In this document: one piece after another, positions 7,413 through 14,217 of the stretch
Layout: the number at the start of each line of letters is the position of its first letter
How positions within the stretch are numbered: the first letter of the stretch is position 1
Assembly (NCBI GenBank): GCA_002371375.1
Contig: DFIB01000190.1
Coordinates: 1 to 16,836 of the forward strand
Direction: 5' to 3'
Length of the DNA stretch: 16,836 nucleotides
From: Mageeibacillus sp. UBA3708
Lineage (GTDB): Bacteria > Bacillota > Clostridia > Saccharofermentanales > Saccharofermentanaceae
Made by a program: the position numbers and the translations under genes
Notes under the pieces: generated by a model
What the model saw: the letters and a program-made list of their open reading frames with translations, nothing else
Told to the model about the DNA's origin: nothing
The model's database searches: none

Positions 7413-8189
7413 TTATTGAACCCTTCTTGCAACCACTAACAATCTCCCATTCTCATGCGAATACTCACACGTCACTAAGGTCAGATACGTCTCATCTCCT
7501 GTCGGTTCATATTCGAAATCCACCTTCGATCTTCGAATGCATTCGATTCCATAGTGATAACTCTTACCCTGTGTATCAAAGTCAATGTGATCCTCCCATA
7601 CGATATCCGGATGACTGGCATCCTGGATAATTACTGCCACCACCTCGTAATACCTATGTTCCTTATCCGTGATCAGCTTGATCAATCTGTGATCCTTTGC
7701 CCATTTACTCTTTCGATAGCGATCAAGAGCGGAGAACATCGTCCCGTCCCTCATATGGTGACCGTATATGATCACATTATCGCTATCTACCGTACAGGAT
7801 GACGAAACCAGAAGACTACCGTAGGAATCCCACTTTCGATTGATGTTGTGATGAAGATAATAACTTGGATTTGACTCCGAAGCCTGCATAACCGGGTGAT
7901 CAATAGAAGTATCACTGATCTTGAGCCAGCAGGCATAATCGGGATTTTTCTCTTTCATGGCATTATATCGGGTAAGGAGATCCTCTTGCGGGATATCGGT
8001 AGATACAGTCTCGTGATCATCATTGTCTTCTTCATAGAACTGCTTTCTAGCTTCGTTAACAATGGAGAGATTATCCTGGTGCTGGAGCTCATATTCCGTT
8101 AATCTTTGTGCACTAAACAATCCCAGTGCTGCAATAACAGCAATCAATAATGCCGTCAGCACACGGCTGATAGTCTTCTTAACTTTCAT
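7413..8189 (-). CDS. srtB: Class B sortase
   Basis: Sortases are membrane-anchored transpeptidases that cut a C-terminal sorting signal and join the protein to peptidoglycan. This 258-aa protein has an N-terminal membrane anchor (residues about 10-27, VLTALLIAVIAALGLFSA). The catalytic domain carries the three expected residues: His144 in IIYGHHMRDG, Cys241 in TLVTCEYS and Arg249 in ENGRLLVVARR. The TLVTCEYS form, the membrane anchor at the N-terminus and segment DHPVMQ-N-YYLHHN fit class B. GGAGG precedes ATG at 8189. It follows the adhesin gene after 177 bases and is the obvious enzyme for that adhesin, whose signal is an unusual EYKTGD. A 101-bp repeat begins three bases after its stop. 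Confidence 0.93.
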   Translation of the reverse strand: MKVKKTISRVLTALLIAVIAALGLFSAQRLTEYELQHQDNLSIVNEARKQFYEEDNDDHETVSTDIPQEDLLTRYNAMKEKNPDYACWLKISDTSIDHPVMQASESNPSYYLHHNINRKWDSYGSLLVSSSCTVDSDNVIIYGHHMRDGTMFSALDRYRKSKWAKDHRLIKLITDKEHRYYEVVAVIIQDASHPDIVWEDHIDFDTQGKSYHYGIECIRRSKVDFEYEPTGDETYLTLVTCEYSHENGRLLVVARRVQ

Positions 8190-8212
8190 TGTTATTTCCT
8201 CCGGGTGATCAT

Positions 8213-8338
8213 TTCAGCAATCAAAAAAGCCGACCAACATCACTGTCGATCGACTCTATCACTGCTGAACTTTATTCTGGCGGAATCGCAATGCAATTCG
8301 TCTCAGACCTGTTATTTGGTTTTGAGAGCAATTCCGCC
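8213..8338 (-). promoter_or_regulatory. Structured spacer between adhesin and sortase genes, with a probable weak terminator
   Basis: GGCGGAAT at 8279-8286 pairs with ATTCCGCC at 8331-8338, enclosing a smaller imperfect stem (CTCAGACC/GGTTTTGAG). Further along the minus strand a short imperfect stem (CGAC/GTCG core) is followed by six T at 8228-8223. TTCAGCA at 8213-8219 and TGCTGAA at 8263-8269 enclose that element. This looks like an intergenic attenuator that would lower sortase expression relative to the adhesin, or an RNA processing site. No gene is visible in the spacer. Confidence 0.45.
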
Positions 8339-8365
8339 GTCTTTCAATTCATAATGACGATTATA

Positions 8366-11300
8366 TCAATCATTTGGGCTTTGTGAATGCTTTCTGCGAG
8401 ATCTGAACAATGCAAATCCCGCAAGAGAAACAATAGATCCGATAAGTCCTGCGATGTACAGCCCGTATTCCCTGTAATCTCCGGTCTTATACTCTGTAAC
8501 AGTAACCGTCTGATCCTTATCGTCTATATTCTCATGGAGACCGACAAGGGTATCGCCGTCATAGACCCTCTCGAATACTACAAGCTCATCCCCGTTACTA
8601 AGACTCCTTGTATCAAGATTGAACGTTACCGTTACTTCTCCATTCGCTTCTTTAGGAGTAAATACAGCTGACGCAGTAACAGGAACATCATTATTCTTGA
8701 ATGCTTCGCCTGTCGATCTGTTCATGATCACACCTTCAACACGGTACTCCCTGCCGACTTCAAGATTCTCATAATATACATGATCGATAATCTTTACCTT
8801 ATCGCTCTTCTCCACTATCTGTGACTTACCGTTGCCGCTTGTGGCAGTTGTCATGACCTGCGGAACCTTCACCGTCTGCTCGGTATCATTGATATCAGCA
8901 TGCACTGCGACTGTTACACCATCATAGGTACAAGTCTCGAAGGCAACGAGTGTTTTTCCAGTGAGGATCGTTGAATCGAATACAAATTCAACCTCAACCG
9001 CACCGTCAGCTCTTTCCGGCGTGAACTCCACTGAACTCGTAACGAGGCCTTTTTCATTATCATACAGGGGTGTGCCAGTGCCGTCAGAGTCCTTGATCAT
9101 AAGGGTTCCGGTCATAACATATGTCTTGCCCGGGATAAGATGCGTATAGCTTACAGTATCGACAAGTTTTATCTCGGGTCCATACGATACTACCTTGGAA
9201 TCCGTCGCTACATCTTTCAAGTTCGTCCCGATATCAGGGATCTCGATCGTCTGGTCAGCATCATTGATATCCGAATGAACGAAAGCTCCGTTCGATGTAC
9301 CGTCAAGAGTCTCGAAAGCTACGATCTTCTTGCCGGCATAATCCTTGATATTGAATGTGAATACAACATCAATGGTACCAGTAATTCTGGTAGTGCCATC
9401 TGACGCTTTCTCTGATTTTTCAACTGTGACATTCTTATCAGAAGGCTTGAACTTAACAGTTACAGGCTCAATTCTTTCGGCACGCACCGCATTACCGTCC
9501 TCATTCAAATACAATGTACCGGTAAGCGTATACTCTTTATCAGATATAAGATTAGCAAAGTGGACACGGTCTGTAAGTGTCACCGGCTTATCTTCTGAAT
9601 ACTCGATAACCTTAGTGTCGTTAACACCTGTTGCTGTTGTAGAAAAATCAATCTCATTGACGACCTTTGCTTCAACAGGCTTAGGAGAACTGACAGGAGG
9701 ACAATCAGGATCCGTAATCTTGGGGATCGTGATCTTTATCGGATCTCCCGTGAGAAGATAGAGTTCAGGTGCAACCTTCTCTATAACGAAATATGTTCCG
9801 GAGAAAAGCCTTGCTTCATTGTAATCACTACCATTAGCATAAACTGTCTGGTAGTATCCGCTTTCCTCGCTGAATACAACCTCTTTCCACTCCTTTGAGT
9901 CCTTAAGATAAGTCTTTGCCGGCTTATCGTTCGTATCGAACTTGCCATTACCGTTTGTATCTTCATAGATAGCAAAGCATGCGCCTTTCAGATTAGTATT
10001 GGGATTCTTGCTGTCAACCTTAGTAATGCGGACTGGCGCAGCATATATTTCGTTCACTGCATCGACATTAACACCGGACATCGTTCCAAGATTTGATTCA
10101 ACCCTGGTAAGATGGACTATAGCGTCACCTGAAGATGTTATCTCAACATTACTGCCCCATGTAACCTTATACTTCTGATCCTCTGTCTCATGTATCCTGT
10201 AGTATCCTGTCGGGAGTTCAAGTGATATCTTACCGTTATCATCTGTTTTGGCCGTAGCAACCTTAGTGCCATTACCTTCGGAGCTATCCTTACCAATATA
10301 ATAGAATGTGAACTCATGATCCTTAATAACACCGTCTGCAGAGTCCTTTGTCAAAGTGAACTGTACAGTAACGCGGTCATTATATACTGATTCTTTGCCG
10401 CCGTCTGTAAGATCCGTTATCGAACCGTGATCTCCGGTAGTAAAAGTCTTGCAGTAACTATTATCGTTGATCTTTGTCCATTCGGAAGTGTTCTCGACTT
10501 CATAAGGAACGTTTATATCAGAACCTTTATAAGAGTCTACTGTAAATGTCTCTACGATAGTGTACTGGGTATTTGCCATTAACGGGTAAGACCAGACTTT
10601 GCCGGCTTCTGTTACTTCATGAGAAGCAACAGGCTCGGTATTTGTATCCGTGCCACGATAGATACTGAACGTAGTATTCTTGACCGTGAATCCGTTATGA
10701 GTATCCTTACTTACCTTGACTCCGGCTCCGTCTACAAAGGTCTCTTTGCTGTTATTGGCAACAATAATCTGCGGAGCATCATCGCCCGAAGTCACCTCGA
10801 AAGTCTGTTTCGGGATGCTGCCTGTGCCGCCGGTTGTCGTGACAGTCATCTCCCTATCATCATAATCGGTATGGATAACCAGCTTATAAACCGTATTATC
10901 AACAATATCCTCATTCAGTGTAATGCTGCCGCAGTCGACCGGAGCCCCTGTCTCCTTGATCCATACTGTCCTCTCGAAAACTCCGTCATCTTCCCGCTTG
11001 AGCCTTAATCTGTCATCCTTCTGAAGACCTTCTGATGCTGACTCACCTTCTTCCATCCAGGTATCGATATTATTGTAATCAGAATAGACACCGTTGCCGT
11101 CTTCATCAGTTATCGTACCGAGCACCTGTGTACATTCAGCGTCCGAGTAAACAGTAAATGAAGCCTGATGCATCTTGTCACCGAAAGCAGATTCCTTATA
11201 TACAGCGAATCTTGCATATGCTGCCTTAGGTAATATCTTTGAGCCGTCTGTATATAGGAGCCACTGCGGACCTGAGTTAGCATCAGATGTCGCATTGTTG

Positions 11301-12151
11301 GGAATTGCCAGGTAGCCCTGATAATTGTTGTTCTTCTGATCAGCGATCTCATTGAAGTAACCGGTCATCAACTTTATTGCTTCGGATCTTGAATTAGCTG
11401 CCTGGGAGTTACCGATAACAACAAGAGAAGAAACCGAGAATCTCTCTTCATAACTGTCCGTAAGTCCATATGAAAGCATTGCATGAACTGTAGCATAGAG
11501 TCCCGAGAACTTCTTTCCAATATAATCCGAGTCAGAAGACTCTATGTGTTCATAGCCACCCCATTTGCTGATATAACCTGTAGCACCGTAATTGTTGTTA
11601 TAGGTATCATTAGCATCCTGAACATTTGCCCATGTGATAGTCAGATCTTTGGTCCATGTGTCCTTATAGATCAGAGTTAGAAGCCTTTGGTATATCTCAT
11701 AATCATCCATGCCGTTAAGGTCTGATGCTTTTATCGCCTCAATCCACATACTCTGTCTGTCGGTTCCTTCTGTGCCGGTAACAACTGGGTTATTGGATGC
11801 TCTTAAGAATGCCGAATTACCGTTTGCAATGGAATACTTTGCTATGCCTGTGGCATCCAGTTCGTAGACCTTCCCTGCATTATTCGCCGGATTATTCTTA
11901 CTTGCCGATGCACAGACCGCAGGTATACCGTTAACCTCATATTTATATGTAGGTTCCGTCTTCTTCGGATCCCATGCCATTATCGAGCCTGTCCTCTTGA
12001 TCGCACTCTTTCCGATACTCACGGGATTTGAGAGCTTATAGTAGGATGGGATATCCGAAGCCTTATATGCCAGCGTGGTGATACCTGAAGACGATGCGAC
12101 TATCGCCAAGGCTGATACCAAAGCAATGATCCGTTCCTTGTATCTCTTCAT
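8366..12151 (-). CDS. Sortase-anchored multidomain adhesin: thioester, CnaB/SpaA-like and three T-Q ester-bond (VaFE) domains
   Basis: This is a 1261-aa cell-wall adhesin. It has an N-terminal signal peptide (residues about 8-28). A thioester (TQXA-like) domain is indicated by Cys80 in IPAVCASASKNNP and Gln133 in DRQSMWIEA, the presumed bond partners. The middle part (about 480-830) holds about three CnaB/SpaA-like domains with isopeptide-type signatures (VRITKVD, YFVIEKV, VVNEI). One of these contains a calcium-binding EF-hand-like loop, DTNGNGKFDTND, at 731-742. Three T-Q ester-bond (VaFE) domains follow: FE-H-Q residues are E947/H959/Q967, E1072/H1084/Q1092 and E1194/H1206/Q1214. The end is a sorting signal, EYKTGD (1220-1225), a hydrophobic helix and a basic tail. 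AAAGGA precedes ATG 12151. The sortase follows downstream. The thioester suggests covalent capture of a surface ligand; the internal bonds would stiffen a long stalk. Confidence 0.92.
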   Translation of the reverse strand: MKRYKERIIALVSALAIVASSSGITTLAYKASDIPSYYKLSNPVSIGKSAIKRTGSIMAWDPKKTEPTYKYEVNGIPAVCASASKNNPANNAGKVYELDATGIAKYSIANGNSAFLRASNNPVVTGTEGTDRQSMWIEAIKASDLNGMDDYEIYQRLLTLIYKDTWTKDLTITWANVQDANDTYNNNYGATGYISKWGGYEHIESSDSDYIGKKFSGLYATVHAMLSYGLTDSYEERFSVSSLVVIGNSQAANSRSEAIKLMTGYFNEIADQKNNNYQGYLAIPNNATSDANSGPQWLLYTDGSKILPKAAYARFAVYKESAFGDKMHQASFTVYSDAECTQVLGTITDEDGNGVYSDYNNIDTWMEEGESASEGLQKDDRLRLKREDDGVFERTVWIKETGAPVDCGSITLNEDIVDNTVYKLVIHTDYDDREMTVTTTGGTGSIPKQTFEVTSGDDAPQIIVANNSKETFVDGAGVKVSKDTHNGFTVKNTTFSIYRGTDTNTEPVASHEVTEAGKVWSYPLMANTQYTIVETFTVDSYKGSDINVPYEVENTSEWTKINDNSYCKTFTTGDHGSITDLTDGGKESVYNDRVTVQFTLTKDSADGVIKDHEFTFYYIGKDSSEGNGTKVATAKTDDNGKISLELPTGYYRIHETEDQKYKVTWGSNVEITSSGDAIVHLTRVESNLGTMSGVNVDAVNEIYAAPVRITKVDSKNPNTNLKGACFAIYEDTNGNGKFDTNDKPAKTYLKDSKEWKEVVFSEESGYYQTVYANGSDYNEARLFSGTYFVIEKVAPELYLLTGDPIKITIPKITDPDCPPVSSPKPVEAKVVNEIDFSTTATGVNDTKVIEYSEDKPVTLTDRVHFANLISDKEYTLTGTLYLNEDGNAVRAERIEPVTVKFKPSDKNVTVEKSEKASDGTTRITGTIDVVFTFNIKDYAGKKIVAFETLDGTSNGAFVHSDINDADQTIEIPDIGTNLKDVATDSKVVSYGPEIKLVDTVSYTHLIPGKTYVMTGTLMIKDSDGTGTPLYDNEKGLVTSSVEFTPERADGAVEVEFVFDSTILTGKTLVAFETCTYDGVTVAVHADINDTEQTVKVPQVMTTATSGNGKSQIVEKSDKVKIIDHVYYENLEVGREYRVEGVIMNRSTGEAFKNNDVPVTASAVFTPKEANGEVTVTFNLDTRSLSNGDELVVFERVYDGDTLVGLHENIDDKDQTVTVTEYKTGDYREYGLYIAGLIGSIVSLAGFALFRSRRKHSQSPND

Positions 12152-12194
12152 ATGATTTCCTTTCCCTCTGCCATTGCAGAGAATTGCAATAAAA

Positions 12195-12229
12195 AAAGAG
12201 AAACATCTTCATAACTGATGCTTCTCTTT
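12195..12229 (-). terminator. Intrinsic terminator in the leader of the adhesin gene (candidate attenuator)
   Basis: A 13-base-pair stem (12195-12207 with 12217-12229, one G-T pair on the minus strand) with a nine-base loop runs straight into T7 at 12197-12191 on the minus strand. It lies only about 40 bases upstream of the adhesin start and after the strong terminator at 12333-12362. It therefore sits in the adhesin's own leader rather than at the end of an upstream gene. Readthrough must occur for the adhesin to be made, unless a promoter lies between 12190 and 12170. Confidence 0.7.
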
Positions 12230-12250
12230 CCAATCAAAAAAAGTTCCAGT

Positions 12251-12286
12251 TTACCGTCTTGCCGGACCATCTCTGATAAGTTCCAT
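12251..12286 (-). CDS. Possible leader peptide of 11 codons (MELIRDGPARR) before the adhesin attenuator
   Basis: ATG at 12286-12284 stands about seven bases after AAAGGGTGA, a good ribosome binding site. The frame reads MELIRDGPARR and stops at TAA 12253-12251. It ends 22 bases before the terminator hairpin at 12229-12195. A translated leader peptide followed by an intrinsic terminator is the layout of ribosome-mediated attenuation. There is no run of a single codon; three of the 11 residues are Arg. I do not recognise the peptide, and chance is possible for such a short frame. Confidence 0.4.
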   Translation of the reverse strand: MELIRDGPARR

Positions 12287-12305
12287 ATTGTTCACCCTTT
12301 CTTTG

Positions 12306-12331
12306 TTTATAATAGTGCCAAATTAACACAA
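12306..12331 (-). promoter_or_regulatory. Possible weak promoter of the adhesin operon
   Basis: On the minus strand TATAAA (12311-12306), overlapping TATTAT, could be a -10 element. The only upstream candidate for -35 is TTGTGT (12331-12326), spaced 14 bases away, shorter than optimal. It lies just after the strong terminator at 12333-12362, where a promoter for the leader and adhesin is expected. This is a tentative call. Confidence 0.3.
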
Positions 12332-12332
12332 A

Positions 12333-12362
12333 AGGGTTGTCTCACACTTTTGAGACAACCCT
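12333..12362 (-). terminator. Strong intrinsic terminator after the first lipoprotein cassette
   Basis: A perfect 12-base stem (AGGGTTGTCTCA at 12333-12344 and its complement at 12351-12362) closes a six-base loop. On the minus strand it is followed by TTTTGTGTTAATTT. It ends the transcript of the TPR lipoprotein gene that stops at 12397 and isolates that cassette from the adhesin. Confidence 0.85.
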
Positions 12363-12396
12363 AGTATGATTGTTATTCAATAATTCCTTGAAAAAC

Positions 12397-13320
12397 TCAA
12401 CTAAGCCAATTATCCAAATCTTTGAGCACAACCGTTCTTTCTTCTGGAGTCATTTTGTTTTGCCATTTATCATAGTTTTTATGAAGAACTGCATTAATCA
12501 GTTCCACATTAAAGGATGAATCCGGACCCATATCATTAAACATTTTCACCTCTGGTTTTGAAGTAGCAGTTTTTAACCCAATATATGTAGTCCTACGAGT
12601 GCGTATATTACTGTTAATACTATCAGAAAAATAAATGGACCTGCATACAGCTATTAAGCATTCTTCATTATCGGCACCCTCTTTACCAAACACACCCCAT
12701 AAGACAAATCCTTCTCGATTATCGCCAAAGATAGTATTATAATCATTTTTGGATAGTTTTAAGACACCGGAAATGCTGCGATCCGGCTCGAAACCAACTA
12801 CGAAAGTGTCTACTAAATACTTTTCATCTTTTGTAAGGAGATTCTCAGCATCACAGATTTCAAGGGCTTTATCAATCTGTCCATTATCACAAAGCTGCCT
12901 TGCATATAAAACTCTTGTTGCACCCAAAAGATCAGATGCATCCTTATAACCATCCAAAAGTTCAAACTGGGCAACGGCTTTTTCATAATTGGCAGTATTA
13001 ACACAGGTTTGTGCAATTAAATATCTTGTTGGATTGCTGACTTCTTTACCAGCAAACAACTCTAATTGTTCACAGGTTGCAATTGCCTTATCGACTGATT
13101 CAACACTAAGATACTCATCAATCATTTTGTTATATGCTTCAATCGCCTTATCCTTAGAATCGTTATAGTCTCCAAGAGCTTTGAAAGCAACGATAGCTTC
13201 CTCGTAGTTCCTTTGGTTCATAAGTGAAACAGCTTTATCATAATTCTCCTTGTTATTATTACATGCAACCGAAAGAATCGATAAAACAAACACTGTAATT
13301 ACAATTAAAAACTTCTTCAT
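12397..13320 (-). CDS. TPR-repeat lipoprotein, copy B (307 aa)
   Basis: The lipoprotein signal peptide MKKFLIVITVFVLSILSVAC puts the lipidated Cys at residue 20. Residues about 25-150 are helical TPR-like repeats. YDKAVSLMNQRNYEEAIVAF and YEKAVAQFELLDGYKDASDL are typical of bacterial TPR lipoproteins. The C-terminal domain includes REGFVLWGVFGKEG, similar to a segment of the shorter TPR lipoprotein at 5989-6729. It also has SNIRTRRTTYIGLK, which I did not find there. TAGGAG stands before ATG 13320, nine bases after the stop of the small lipoprotein, so the pair forms one operon ended by the terminator at 12333-12362. It probably acts outside the membrane as a partner of the small lipoprotein; this is inferred from the repeated pairing in two loci. 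Confidence 0.83.
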   Translation of the reverse strand: MKKFLIVITVFVLSILSVACNNNKENYDKAVSLMNQRNYEEAIVAFKALGDYNDSKDKAIEAYNKMIDEYLSVESVDKAIATCEQLELFAGKEVSNPTRYLIAQTCVNTANYEKAVAQFELLDGYKDASDLLGATRVLYARQLCDNGQIDKALEICDAENLLTKDEKYLVDTFVVGFEPDRSISGVLKLSKNDYNTIFGDNREGFVLWGVFGKEGADNEECLIAVCRSIYFSDSINSNIRTRRTTYIGLKTATSKPEVKMFNDMGPDSSFNVELINAVLHKNYDKWQNKMTPEERTVVLKDLDNWLS

Positions 13321-13329
13321 ATTAATCTC

Positions 13330-13866
13330 CTATTCTGGAACAAACTCGCCCGTTATAGATATCACTCTAATCTGCTGGTCAATCGACAAATCACCAGTTT
13401 TATCACTGTATGCACCACCATAAGCACTCCTAGTATAGTGTTCCAAATCTCGTATAAGATAAGTCGCATTCCCATCAGCAGGAAGTGTAATACTGTACTT
13501 GATAACACCATCATTTGTGGTATCAGAATCCATGTACGTTTTTTCTAATTCATCATTAAGCCACCCTCTGCGAATAGTCTTTTTGCCTTCGGTAGAACAA
13601 TTACCAATAAAGTGTTGTTCAACATTTATTGTCACATTATTCAGATGACCGCCTCGAACCAGAAAGAATCGATTAGTTAAATCATATTCATAGCTTGAAA
13701 CATGTATTCCGGCGACCGTGAAACTCTCATCTCTGATATCCCAACTATAATCAACACCTATGTAATCCGACCAGTTTTCAACTGTAAGTGTCACAGGTTT
13801 ACTACCACAGCCCGAATAACTAAGACAAGTGATAATTATTATCACGGATAGAATAATCCGTTTCAT
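13330..13866 (-). CDS. Small lipoprotein, copy B (178 aa)
   Basis: The signal peptide MKRIILSVIIIITCLSYSGC has its lipidated Cys at residue 20. The mature part of about 158 residues closely matches the product of 6740-7315 through its whole length and ends in the same SITGEFVPE. No known domain is recognised. Translation could begin at GTG 13869 or ATG 13866; the ATG is chosen because it gives the standard MKR start. The ribosome binding site is a run of nine G at 13879-13871, which is unusual and could vary in length. The gene follows the ribbon-helix-helix gene by 14 bases and precedes the TPR lipoprotein by nine. Confidence 0.83.
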   Translation of the reverse strand: MKRIILSVIIIITCLSYSGCGSKPVTLTVENWSDYIGVDYSWDIRDESFTVAGIHVSSYEYDLTNRFFLVRGGHLNNVTINVEQHFIGNCSTEGKKTIRRGWLNDELEKTYMDSDTTNDGVIKYSITLPADGNATYLIRDLEHYTRSAYGGAYSDKTGDLSIDQQIRVISITGEFVPE

Positions 13867-13870
13867 CACT

Positions 13871-13879
13871 CCCCCCCCC
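13871..13879 (-). repeat. G9 homopolymer in the ribosome binding site of small lipoprotein copy B
   Basis: Nine consecutive G on the minus strand lie between the stop of the ribbon-helix-helix gene (TAA at 13883-13881) and the start of the small lipoprotein (13869 or 13866). They form its only Shine-Dalgarno-like sequence. Homopolymers of this length slip during replication; here slippage would change the spacing and strength of the ribosome binding site without altering a coding frame. Confidence 0.8.
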
Positions 13880-13880
13880 G

Positions 13881-14054
13881 TTACCTAGATGCCTCTTTGA
13901 ACTTAATGGCATCTTCGCACAATTCTCGAACAGCAGCTGCTCCTGTCGGTAAATTTCTTTTCTTTTGATACTTCAATATCTTATCAATCAATTCTGCATC
14001 ATCTGTTCGATTACCAATCGTTATTATCTGTTTGGGTCTTTTGCTCGCTACCAT
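13881..14054 (-). CDS. Small ribbon-helix-helix-like DNA-binding protein (57 aa)
   Basis: ATG at 14054 is chosen because AAGGAGG lies seven bases upstream; the frame extends further back to 14132 without a ribosome binding site and through the repeat. The product begins MVASKRPKQIITIGNRTDDAELI and has a short strand (QIITIGN) followed by two helices (DDAELIDKILKYQKKRN and TGAAAVRELCEDAIKF). This is the strand-helix-helix order of small Arc/CopG-type repressors, which bind palindromic DNA as dimers. It lies directly after the hairpin-rich 101-bp repeat and before the lipoproteins, so it may bind those palindromes and control both lipoprotein cassettes. That is inference. The second cassette lacks this gene. 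Confidence 0.7.
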   Translation of the reverse strand: MVASKRPKQIITIGNRTDDAELIDKILKYQKKRNLPTGAAAVRELCEDAIKFKEASR

Positions 14055-14078
14055 CAAACAATCCTCCTTGTAATTAAG

Positions 14079-14179
14079 ACTCATTAATTCACTTCTGTTG
14101 AAGTGAATTATGTGATGTCCGTAGGATATCACCGCATTTTTTACAGACAGTTCACACGTTGTTTGCTCAGAGCCAACAA
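14079..14179 (-). repeat. 101-bp repeat copy B with three inverted repeats
   Basis: This is the counterpart of 7310-7410, in the same orientation, about 6.8 kb away. The 11-base stem at 14085-14110 is identical in both arms to copy A, while all four loop bases differ. The second inverted repeat at 14112-14132 (GTGATGTCC/GGATATCAC) has two changes in one arm. The third is at 14159-14179 and keeps one central mismatch. It lies between the CAP lipoprotein and the ribbon-helix-helix gene, upstream of that cassette on the minus strand. Confidence 0.85.
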
Positions 14180-14182
14180 ATT

Positions 14183-14206
14183 AAGGACTCCATCACTGAA
14201 GTCCTT
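14183..14206 (-). terminator. Possible weak terminator after the CAP lipoprotein gene
   Basis: AAGGACT at 14183-14189 pairs with AGTCCTT at 14200-14206 around a 10-base loop. On the minus strand the stem is followed by AATTTGTT, a poor T tract. It lies 12 bases after the stop codon of the CAP gene, so a leaky terminator is plausible. Confidence 0.5.
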
Positions 14207-14217
14207 GTCTGTTGCTA

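Noticed and set aside
12230..12300. A cyclic-di-GMP or other known riboswitch in the adhesin leader
   Set aside because: Adhesin genes in Clostridia often carry cyclic-di-GMP riboswitches, but I do not see the conserved core motifs of either class, nor those of other riboswitches I compared from memory.
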